Shown here: positions 58,633-64,000 of the stretch, in pieces
Layout of the letters: each line of letters opens with the position of its first letter
How positions within the stretch are numbered: the stretch's first letter is position 1
Origin: Streptomyces sp. SKN60
Lineage (GTDB): Bacteria; Actinomycetota; Actinomycetes; Streptomycetales; Streptomycetaceae
Reading direction: 5' to 3'
DNA length: 64,000 nucleotides
Assembly: GCF_026236535.1 (NCBI RefSeq)
Contig: NZ_JAHTMW010000020.1
Span: 1-64,000, forward strand
Translations under genes and position numbers: made by a program
Notes under the pieces: model-generated
What the model was told of the DNA's origin: nothing
Seen by the model: the letters and a program-made list of their open reading frames with translations, nothing else
The model's database searches: none

Positions 58633-60438
58633 ATGACCGCGGTACCCCCTGCCCAGAATCAGGCCGAGGACGGTTCGTACGACTACGACGTCGTGGTCGT
58701 CGGCTCCGGCTTCGGCGGCTCGGTCACGGCCCTCCGGCTCACCGAGAAGGGCTACCGGGTCGGCGTCCTGGAGGCCGGCCGCCGGTACACCCGGGAGAGC
58801 CTGCCGAAGAACTCCTGGGACCTGAAGAACTTCCTCTGGGCCCCGACCCTCGGTCTCTACGGCATCCAGCGCATCCATCTGCTCGGCAACGTCATGGTGC
58901 TCGCGGGCGCCGGCGTCGGCGGCGGCTCGCTCAACTACGCCAACACCCTCTACGAGCCGCTCGCGCCGTTCTTCGACGACCCGCAGTGGAAGGACATCAC
59001 CGACTGGCGCGACGAGCTCGCCCCGTACTACGACCAGGCCAAGCGGATGCTGGGCGTCCGGCTCAACCCGACGATGACCCCGTCCGACGTGCACCTGAAG
59101 GCCACCGCCCAGGCCATGGGCATCGGCGACACCTTCCACATGGCGCCGGTCGGCGTCTTCTTCGGCGACGGCTCCGACGCGGACGGTACGGCGAAGGCGC
59201 GGCCGGGCGGCGAGGTCGCCGACCCATACTTCGGCGGCGCGGGCCCGGCCCGCAAGGCCTGCACCGAGTGCGGCGAGTGCATGACCGGCTGCCGGCACGG
59301 CGCCAAGAACACCCTCAACGAGAACTACCTCTACCTCGCCGAGAAGGCCGGCGCGGTCGTCCACCCGATGACCACCGTGGTCGCCCTCACCGAGGACTCG
59401 CGCGGCGGCTACGCCGTGAAGACGCTGCCCACCGACAACCGCAAGAAGGGCGCCGGACGCACCTTCACCGCCCGCCGGGTGGTCGTCGCCGCCGGTACGT
59501 ACGGCACGCAGACCCTGCTGCACCGGATGAAGGACACCGGGCTCCTTCCGCACATCTCCGGCCGGCTCGGCGAGCTGACCCGCACCAACTCCGAGGCCCT
59601 GGTCGGCTCGCAGACCACCGACCGCCGCTACCGCAAGCGGCACGGCAAGGAGCGCGCCGACTTCACCAAGGGCGTCGCGATCACCTCGTCCATCCACCCC
59701 GACGAGAACACCCACATCGAGCCGGTCCGTTACGGCAAGGGCTCCAACTCCATGGGCGGCCTCACCGTCCTCCAGGTGCCCTACGGCGCGCACCGGGTCC
59801 GCAAGTGGCTCCTGGAGATCGTCAAGCACCCGACCCTCGCGCTGCGGTCGCTGTCCAACCGCCGCTGGTCGGAGCGGACCATCATCGGCCTGGTCATGCA
59901 GTCCCTGGACAACTCCCTGACCACCTTCCGCAAGCCCGGCGGCCTCGGCAAGGGCCTGCTCACCGCCCGCCAGGGGCACGGCGCGCCCAACCCGACCCAG
60001 ATCGAGGCCGCGACCCGCGCCGCCTCCCTGATGGCCGAGGAGATCAACGGCTTCGCCGGCTCCAACGTCGGCGAGCTGATGGGCACCCCGCTCACCGCCC
60101 ACTTCCTGGGCGGCTGCCCGATCGGCGCCGACGCCGCGTCCGGCGTCATCGACCCGTACCACCGGCTCTACGGCCACCCGGGCATCTCGGTGGTCGACGG
60201 CGCGGCCGTCTCCGCCAACCTCGGCGTCAATCCCTCGCTGACGATCACGGCGCAGGCGGAGCGGGCGATGTCCTTCTGGCCGAACAAGGGCGAGCCGGAC
60301 CCGCGGCCGGGCCAGGGCGAGGCGTACGTACGGGTCGCGGCCGTCGAGCCGGCCTCCCCGGCCGTCCCGGCGGAGGCCTTCGGCGCGCTGAAGCTGCCGT
60401 TCCTGGGCATGCCGGCGGTCCCGCCGAAGAAGGCCTGA
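58633..60438 (+). CDS. GMC family oxidoreductase (ChoD-like)
   Basis: A 601-residue FAD enzyme of the glucose-methanol-choline family, closest in pattern to the mycobacterial putative cholesterol oxidase ChoD. The FAD fold is VVVVGSGFGGSVTALRLTEKG; CTECGECMTGCRHGAKNT is a Cys-rich segment typical of this branch; the C-terminal active-site region reads AHFLGGCPIGADAASGVIDP and VSANLGVNPSLTITA. No signal peptide. The substrate, a sterol or other alcohol, is unknown. ATG follows GAGGAGAG. A hairpin terminator follows the stop. Confidence 0.9.
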   Translation: MTAVPPAQNQAEDGSYDYDVVVVGSGFGGSVTALRLTEKGYRVGVLEAGRRYTRESLPKNSWDLKNFLWAPTLGLYGIQRIHLLGNVMVLAGAGVGGGSLNYANTLYEPLAPFFDDPQWKDITDWRDELAPYYDQAKRMLGVRLNPTMTPSDVHLKATAQAMGIGDTFHMAPVGVFFGDGSDADGTAKARPGGEVADPYFGGAGPARKACTECGECMTGCRHGAKNTLNENYLYLAEKAGAVVHPMTTVVALTEDSRGGYAVKTLPTDNRKKGAGRTFTARRVVVAAGTYGTQTLLHRMKDTGLLPHISGRLGELTRTNSEALVGSQTTDRRYRKRHGKERADFTKGVAITSSIHPDENTHIEPVRYGKGSNSMGGLTVLQVPYGAHRVRKWLLEIVKHPTLALRSLSNRRWSERTIIGLVMQSLDNSLTTFRKPGGLGKGLLTARQGHGAPNPTQIEAATRAASLMAEEINGFAGSNVGELMGTPLTAHFLGGCPIGADAASGVIDPYHRLYGHPGISVVDGAAVSANLGVNPSLTITAQAERAMSFWPNKGEPDPRPGQGEAYVRVAAVEPASPAVPAEAFGALKLPFLGMPAVPPKKA

Positions 60439-60468
60439 ACCGTTCTCGGGGACTCCGGAAAATGGAAA

Positions 60469-60500
60469 GGGCGCTGCACCCCCCTCCGAGTGCAGCGCCC
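60469..60500 (+). terminator. Terminator after the GMC oxidoreductase gene
   Basis: GGGCGCTGCAC/GTGCAGCGCCC, a perfect 11-bp stem with a 10-base loop, 31 bases after the stop. Confidence 0.85.
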
Positions 60501-60577
60501 CTCCAGCTTTCGGGTGGTGCTGCATAGATGACCGGTGACCTGGGGGATTGGTTGTAGCCCGCTCACGAGATCTTTAT

Positions 60578-60591
60578 GTGACGCGCGTCAC
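60578..60591. promoter_or_regulatory. Crp-type binding site in a non-coding region
   Basis: GTGACGCGCGTCAC is a perfect 14-base palindrome that fits the Streptomyces Crp preference GTG-N6-GNCAC as I remember it, and nearly the enteric TGTGA-N6-TCACA. It lies in the 660-base gap between GMC and chorismate mutase genes, with no obvious promoter partner. Confidence 0.5.
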
Positions 60592-60612
60592 GTGGGGTGG
60601 GGACGTACAACA

Positions 60613-60657
60613 CAGGGGCCCCGCGTCGCGATTCCGGTCGCGGGCGCGGGGCCCCTG
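60613..60657. terminator. Strong hairpin in the GMC-chorismate mutase gap
   Basis: A perfect 13-bp stem (60613-60625 with 60645-60657) with an inner GCGA/TCGC stem. No T-tract on either side. Confidence 0.5.
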
Positions 60658-60831
60658 GAAGCGGCACCGGCGTCAGGGCTGCGGCGGTGCCTGGGGAACG
60701 GCGCCGGGGGGTGGAGCGCCGTGGTGGTGTCGGGAGTTCGTGGGGGGCGCGGGGATCGTGGGGGTGGGGGAGCGGGACGAGGGTCTCGGATCGGGGTCTC
60801 CGATCGGGGGTCCTGGATCGTTCGGCCGGTT

Positions 60832-60865
60832 GCGGTCGGCCCCGGGCGTCCCCGGGGCCGACCGC
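60832..60865. terminator. Second strong hairpin in the same gap
   Basis: A perfect 15-bp stem (60832-60846 with 60851-60865) with a CGTC loop, most likely the transcription stop for the minus-strand chorismate mutase unit. The DNA between the two hairpins (60660-60830) shows no convincing gene; its minus-strand reading is Pro/Arg-rich. Confidence 0.55.
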
Positions 60866-60912
60866 CCTTGATGGGTGACCGGGCTGCTGTCCCCTGCCGT
60901 CCGGTCACATGC

Positions 60913-60984
60913 GCTGGGGCGAGGTCCCACGACGCACCAGAGGTACGTCACACGCCCCAGCGAAGCCACGCGTGGTCTTTTTCG
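60913..60984. other. Structured element of unknown role (possible small RNA)
   Basis: GCTGGGGCG (60913-60921) pairs with CGCCCCAGC (60953-60961), enclosing GACG/CGTC inner complementarity, then the palindrome CCACGCGTGG (60967-60976) and TCTTTTT (60977-60983), a rare T-run here. This looks like a folded RNA with a transcription stop on the plus strand; no promoter is certain. Confidence 0.3.
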
Positions 60985-61099
60985 GGCCCGCCCCTGGCTG
61001 GCACGGACAACACGCCCAACGAAGGGGTGCCGGGCGCGGTCACGCGCCGTACGGGTGAGAACGGCACCGAACTCGGGTGCGGGGGCGCACCCGGGCGGC

Positions 61100-61426
61100 T
61101 CAGACGCGGCCGCGGCACAGCTCCAGCATCGTCATCGCGAGCGCCGTGCCCGGCTTGCCCAGCGCGTCGCGGTAGTGGCCGAGCACCTCCATCTCGCGGG
61201 CGAGGTTCACCCGCCGGCCGCCGGAGGAGATCCGGGCCTCCTGGATGACGGCCGAGACGGCCATCCGTTCCTGGATCAGACCGATGATCCGGTCGTCGAG
61301 CGCGTCGATGCGCTCGCGGGCGTCGCCGATCAGGGCGGCGGCCTCGGCGGTCCGGGCGCCGGTCTGCTCGGTGGGGGTCTGGGTGGTGGCGGTGGCGGTC
61401 TGGGCGGTGGCGGTCTGCGTGCTCAT
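61100..61426 (-). CDS. Chorismate mutase (AroQ class)
   Basis: Rearranges chorismate to prephenate at the branch to phenylalanine and tyrosine. The 108-residue protein has a Thr/Gln/Ala-rich N-terminus (about 28 residues) and the three-helix AroQ core: RERIDALDDRIIGLIQERM, then REMEVLGHYRDALG and LAMTMLELCRGR. ATG at 61426 has a GAGGAG ribosome-binding site and is preferred over an upstream frame that would run through a hairpin. An upstream leader peptide with Phe and Tyr codons plus terminator suggests control by aromatic amino acid supply. Confidence 0.9.
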   Translation of the reverse strand: MSTQTATAQTATATTQTPTEQTGARTAEAAALIGDARERIDALDDRIIGLIQERMAVSAVIQEARISSGGRRVNLAREMEVLGHYRDALGKPGTALAMTMLELCRGRV

Positions 61427-61456
61427 GGTGGGCTCCTCGGGGTGTCGGGTCCGGGA

Positions 61457-61481
61457 GTCCCGGGGCCGGATGGCCCGGGAC
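61457..61481 (-). promoter_or_regulatory. Second leader hairpin before chorismate mutase
   Basis: Arms GTCCCGGG and CCGGGAC (about 61457-61464 and 61475-61481) enclose a short GCC/GGC extension. It lies between the attenuator terminator and the chorismate mutase ribosome-binding site. Confidence 0.5.
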
Positions 61482-61489
61482 AAGCAGAA

Positions 61490-61516
61490 CGCCCCGGGCC
61501 TTGTCGGCCCGGGGCG
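61490..61516 (-). terminator. Attenuator-type terminator in the chorismate mutase leader
   Basis: CGCCCCGGGCC/GGCCCGGGGCG, a perfect 11-bp stem with a 5-base loop (GACAA on the minus strand), followed on that strand by TTCTGCTTGT. It lies 24 bases after the leader-peptide stop. Confidence 0.7.
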
Positions 61517-61540
61517 CCTGGGAAGTCGCTTGTCAGTTGC

Positions 61541-61612
61541 TCAAGCAGCACGACCATGGCAGCCGGTGGGCCGGTTGCCATAGGTAAAGACGAAGGTCGT
61601 GAGCTTGCGCAT
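61541..61612 (-). CDS. Aromatic leader peptide of the chorismate mutase attenuator
   Basis: A 23-codon frame starting MRKLTTFVFTYGNRP, with Phe-Val-Phe-Thr-Tyr in a cluster, ending in TGA just before a terminator hairpin and the chorismate mutase gene. CATACT stands 6 bases before its ATG (-10) and TTGCCT 19 bases further upstream (-35), predicting a leaderless transcript. Clustered Phe/Tyr codons are what ribosome-mediated attenuation of a Phe/Tyr pathway gene requires. The peptide is too short for family assignment; the role is inferred from layout. Confidence 0.65.
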   Translation of the reverse strand: MRKLTTFVFTYGNRPTGCHGRAA

Positions 61613-61618
61613 GGCCCC

Positions 61619-61649
61619 AGTATGGACCCCGCGCGGAAGCCGGAGGCAA
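61619..61649 (-). promoter_or_regulatory. Promoter of the leader peptide-chorismate mutase unit
   Basis: On the minus strand TTGCCT (61649-61644) and CATACT (61624-61619) with a 19-base spacer; the start codon follows 6 bases later. Confidence 0.45.
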
Positions 61650-61693
61650 CCCGGGTTCGGATGGTGAGACGAAATCCAGCCGCGGCGCGCCGG

Positions 61694-61722
61694 TAGAATC
61701 GACAAATAGCCCCCTTCGGGGG
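61694..61722 (+). promoter_or_regulatory. guaA -10 element and leader hairpin
   Basis: TAGAAT (61694-61699) is a good -10, with no clear -35. The short leader contains CCCCC-TTC-GGGGG (61710-61722), about 30 bases before the GTG start. Confidence 0.5.
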
Positions 61723-61752
61723 AACCGCTCCTACCGCCGGAAGGCCGCCGTA

Positions 61753-63345
61753 GTGTCATCAGCGCCCCCCGCTGCCGCGCCCGACGTCACCAACCCGGAC
61801 GTAGTCCTCGTTGTCGACTTCGGGGCCCAGTACGCCCAGCTCATCGCCCGACGCGTCCGTGAGGCGCGGGTCTACAGCGAGATCGTCCCGTCCACCATGC
61901 CGGTGGCCGAGATGCTGGCCAAGAACCCGAAGGCGATCATCCTGTCCGGCGGCCCGTCGTCGGTCTACGCCGAGGGCGCCCCGCGCCTCGACCGCGAGAT
62001 CTTCGAGGCCGGCGTCCCCGTCTTCGGCATGTGCTACGGCTTCCAGCTGATGGCCACCACGCTCGGCGGCACCGTCGACAACACCGGTGCCCGTGAGTAC
62101 GGCCGCACCCCGCTGCACGTCTCCAAGTCCGGCTCCACCCTCTTCGAGGGCACCCCGGCCGAGCAGTCGGTGTGGATGTCGCACGGCGACGCCTGCTCCG
62201 CCGCGCCCGAGGGCTTCGCCGTCACCGCGTCCACCGACGTCGTGCCGGTCGCCGCCTTCGAGAACGACGAGAAGAAGCTGTACGGCGTCCAGTACCACCC
62301 CGAGGTGCTGCACTCCACGCACGGCCAGCAGATCCTGGAGCACTTCCTCTACCGCGGCGCCGGCATCGAGCCCACCTGGACGACCGGCAACGTCATCGAG
62401 GAGCAGGTCGCGGCCATCCGCGCCCAGGTCGGCGGCAAGCGCGCCATCTGTGGTCTGTCCGGCGGCGTCGACTCCGCCGTGGCCGCCGCGCTCGTCCAGA
62501 AGGCCATCGGCGACCAGCTCACCTGCGTCTACGTCGACCACGGTCTGATGCGCAAGGGCGAGACCCAGCAGGTCGAGAAGGACTTCGTCGCCGCGACCGG
62601 CGCCCGCCTGGTGGTCGTCGACGCGGAGAAGCGCTTCCTCGACGCCCTCGCCGGCGTCTCCGACCCGGAGACCAAGCGGAAGATCATCGGCCGCGAGTTC
62701 ATCCGCGTCTTCGAGCAGGCGCAGCTGGAGATCCTCCAGGAGGAGGGCCCCGAGGTCGCCTTCCTGGTCCAGGGCACCCTGTACCCGGACATCGTCGAGT
62801 CCGGCGGCGGCACCGGCACCGCCAACATCAAGTCCCACCACAACGTGGGCGGACTCCCCGACGACATCGAGTTCGAGCTCGTCGAGCCGCTGCGGCAGCT
62901 CTTCAAGGACGAGGTCCGCATGGTCGGCCAGGAGCTCGGCCTGCCGGACGAGATCGTCCAGCGCCAGCCGTTCCCCGGCCCCGGCCTCGGCATCCGCATC
63001 GTCGGCGAGGTCACCAAGGAGCGCCTGGACCTGCTGCGCGAGGCCGACGCCATCGCCCGCGAGGAGCTGACCGCCGCCGGTCTCGACCGCGAGATCTGGC
63101 AGTGCCCGGTCGTGCTGCTCGCCGACGTCCGCTCCGTCGGCGTCCAGGGCGACGGCCGCACCTACGGCCACCCGATCGTGCTGCGCCCGGTGTCCTCCGA
63201 GGACGCCATGACCGCCGACTGGTCGCGCCTGCCGTACGAGGTGCTCGCCCGCATCTCGACCCGCATCACCAACGAGGTCGCCGACGTCAACCGCGTCGTC
63301 CTCGACGTGACCAGCAAGCCGCCGGGCACCATCGAGTGGGAGTAG
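61753..63345 (+). CDS. guaA: GMP synthase (glutamine-hydrolysing)
   Basis: Converts XMP to GMP using glutamine and ATP, completing the pathway started by GuaB. The 530-residue protein has a class I glutamine amidotransferase domain (VLVVDFGAQYAQLIARRVRE, nucleophile in GMCYGFQLMA, and YHPEV), the ATP-pyrophosphatase P-loop LSGGVDSAVAA, and the C-terminal dimerisation region ending KPPGTIEWE. GTG at 61753 matches the family length. A hairpin terminator follows 42 bases after the stop. Confidence 0.97.
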   Translation: MSSAPPAAAPDVTNPDVVLVVDFGAQYAQLIARRVREARVYSEIVPSTMPVAEMLAKNPKAIILSGGPSSVYAEGAPRLDREIFEAGVPVFGMCYGFQLMATTLGGTVDNTGAREYGRTPLHVSKSGSTLFEGTPAEQSVWMSHGDACSAAPEGFAVTASTDVVPVAAFENDEKKLYGVQYHPEVLHSTHGQQILEHFLYRGAGIEPTWTTGNVIEEQVAAIRAQVGGKRAICGLSGGVDSAVAAALVQKAIGDQLTCVYVDHGLMRKGETQQVEKDFVAATGARLVVVDAEKRFLDALAGVSDPETKRKIIGREFIRVFEQAQLEILQEEGPEVAFLVQGTLYPDIVESGGGTGTANIKSHHNVGGLPDDIEFELVEPLRQLFKDEVRMVGQELGLPDEIVQRQPFPGPGLGIRIVGEVTKERLDLLREADAIAREELTAAGLDREIWQCPVVLLADVRSVGVQGDGRTYGHPIVLRPVSSEDAMTADWSRLPYEVLARISTRITNEVADVNRVVLDVTSKPPGTIEWE

Positions 63346-63350
63346 TCCTC

Positions 63351-63386
63351 CCGTACGCGCAGCCGTACGCGTAGCCGTACGGGATG
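63351..63386. repeat. Three 12-bp tandem repeats after guaA
   Basis: CCGTACGCGCAG, CCGTACGCGTAG and CCGTACGGGATG follow one another directly after the guaA stop. Confidence 0.7.
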
Positions 63387-63387
63387 G

Positions 63388-63425
63388 AAGCCGTCGCCCC
63401 TGTTTCGCACCGGGGGCGGCGGCTT
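63388..63425 (+). terminator. Terminator after guaA
   Basis: AAGCCGTCGCCCC (63388-63400) pairs with GGGGCGGCGGCTT (63413-63425) with one T-G pair; a TTT occurs 6 bases later. Confidence 0.75.
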
Positions 63426-63470
63426 CGCCGTTTGTCCGTACGGACTCTGGTGAGTTGACCTTCCGGGCGT

Positions 63471-63483
63471 TACCTTCCGGCGC
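63471..63483 (+). promoter_or_regulatory. -10 element in front of the class II aldolase gene
   Basis: TACCTT (63471-63476) is 7 bases before the ATG at 63484. Confidence 0.45.
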
Positions 63484-64000
63484 ATGACCGAGATCCCGGC
63501 GCCCACCCCCGCCCCGGCCCCCGTCCCCGTCGACCGGCTCCACTTCGCCATGCCGCCCGTCCACGCGACGGCCGGCGAGGAGCGCGCCCACCGCAAGCAG
63601 CGGCTCGCCGCCGCGCTGCGGACCTTCGGGCGGCTCGGTTACGAGGAGGGCGTCTCGGGGCACATCACCGCCCGCGACCCCGAGCACCCCGACTGCTACT
63701 GGGTGAACCCCTTCGGTGCCCCCTTCGCCGACCTCACCGCGAGCGATCTCATCCTGGTCAACGGCGCCGGACAGGTCGTGTACGGCGACCACCACGTCAA
63801 CCAGGCCGCCTTCACCGTGCACGCGGCCGTGCACCGGGCCAGGCCCGACGTGGTCGCGGTCGCCCACACCCACTCCCCGCACGGCCGGGCGCTCGCCGCG
63901 CTCGGCGAACTGCTCGACCCGATCACCCAGGAGTCCTGCGCCTTCTACCAGGACCACGCCCTCTACGACGCCTACACCGGGGTCGTCGTCGACCCCGAGG
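63484..64000 (+). CDS. Class II aldolase/adducin family protein (3' end beyond window)
   Basis: The first 172 codons are present. After a Pro/Ala-rich N-terminus (PAPTPAPAPVPV) the sequence has the class II aldolase fold: LAAALRTFGRLGYEEGVSGHITARDP, then WVNPFGAPFADLTASDLILVN and the metal-binding VAHTHSPHG with His-x-His. Family members are fuculose- or ribulose-phosphate aldolases and epimerases, but the actinobacterial proteins with this N-terminus have no agreed substrate. The gene is cut by the window end. Confidence 0.9.
   Translation, partial: MTEIPAPTPAPAPVPVDRLHFAMPPVHATAGEERAHRKQRLAAALRTFGRLGYEEGVSGHITARDPEHPDCYWVNPFGAPFADLTASDLILVNGAGQVVYGDHHVNQAAFTVHAAVHRARPDVVAVAHTHSPHGRALAALGELLDPITQESCAFYQDHALYDAYTGVVVDPE

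Noticed and set aside
60673..60969. Minus-strand frame of 98 codons in the GMC-chorismate mutase gap
   Set aside because: Pro/Arg-rich composition runs through a perfect hairpin and has no good start signal; kept only as part of the non-coding description.

Overview
This is a high-GC actinobacterial chromosome segment, almost certainly from a Streptomyces. The evidence is strong G/C bias at third codon positions, many GTG starts, and a run of genes in the familiar Streptomyces core order: rplM-rpsI-glmM, coaA, glmS-acpS-nnr-alr, tsaE/tsaB/rimI/tsaD, groES-groEL1, whiD and bldM, the ECF sigma gene shbA, guaB-guaB3, a Ser/Thr kinase group, a chorismate mutase and guaA. The developmental pair whiD/bldM marks a sporulating streptomycete. 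No rRNA, tRNA, CRISPR array, insertion sequence or prophage was found.

Layout. 1-3000: tail of an ABC-F ATPase, ribosomal proteins L13 and S9, and phosphoglucosamine mutase, each block closed by a clear hairpin terminator. 3000-6250 (minus strand): DUF389 membrane protein, pantothenate kinase, acyltransferase-3 membrane protein. 6500-17600 (mostly plus): lipoprotein, glmS, acpS, NAD(P)HX repair enzyme, alr, alpha/beta hydrolase, tsaE, a small conserved protein, a degenerate L,D-transpeptidase-like protein (minus), then tsaB-rimI-tsaD, which with tsaE makes the t6A tRNA-modification set. 17650-25000: two paralogous NodB-type deacetylase lipoproteins bracket a DGPF protein/ECF42 sigma unit with its own recognisable promoter, a beta-propeller-like protein, a small membrane protein and a THUMP-like methyltransferase carrying an in-frame small repeat. 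25000-27310: the heat-shock locus groES-groEL1 with two CIRCE operators and an internal terminator.

27300-37000 is an accessory carbohydrate locus: sugar ABC transporter (binding protein and two permeases, no ATPase), 2-hydroxyacid dehydrogenase, a DeoR-headed/LacI-bodied regulator, and a divergent DUF2264 protein plus a secreted parallel beta-helix protein. Related palindromes lie in both control regions. 37000-40070: SDR, MOSC protein and LysR regulator (the last two diverge from a compact shared promoter), then about 440 bp of non-coding repeats. 40070-45300: whiD, bldM (with a textbook BldN promoter), shbA, guaB and guaB3. 45300-49150: a possible tiny gene, a nucleotide-sugar dehydrogenase lacking its catalytic cysteine, and glpD. 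49300-56750: three transmembrane kinases in a row, the middle one a pseudokinase. 56900-60500: succinate-semialdehyde dehydrogenase and a ChoD-like GMC oxidoreductase. 60500-61100: a structured non-coding block with a Crp-type site. 61100-61650: chorismate mutase behind what looks like a Phe/Tyr leader-peptide attenuator. 61750-64000: guaA and a truncated class II aldolase.

A recurring theme is a -10-like hexamer 6 or 7 bases in front of a start codon (glmS, tsaE, tsaB, 21859, MOSC, lysR, SSADH, the chorismate-mutase leader peptide, class II aldolase), which predicts leaderless transcripts. The candidates most worth following are the chorismate-mutase attenuator, the kinase-pseudokinase-kinase set, the regulated glycan locus, and the enzymes that have lost catalytic residues (L,D-transpeptidase-like, nucleotide-sugar dehydrogenase, GuaB3).
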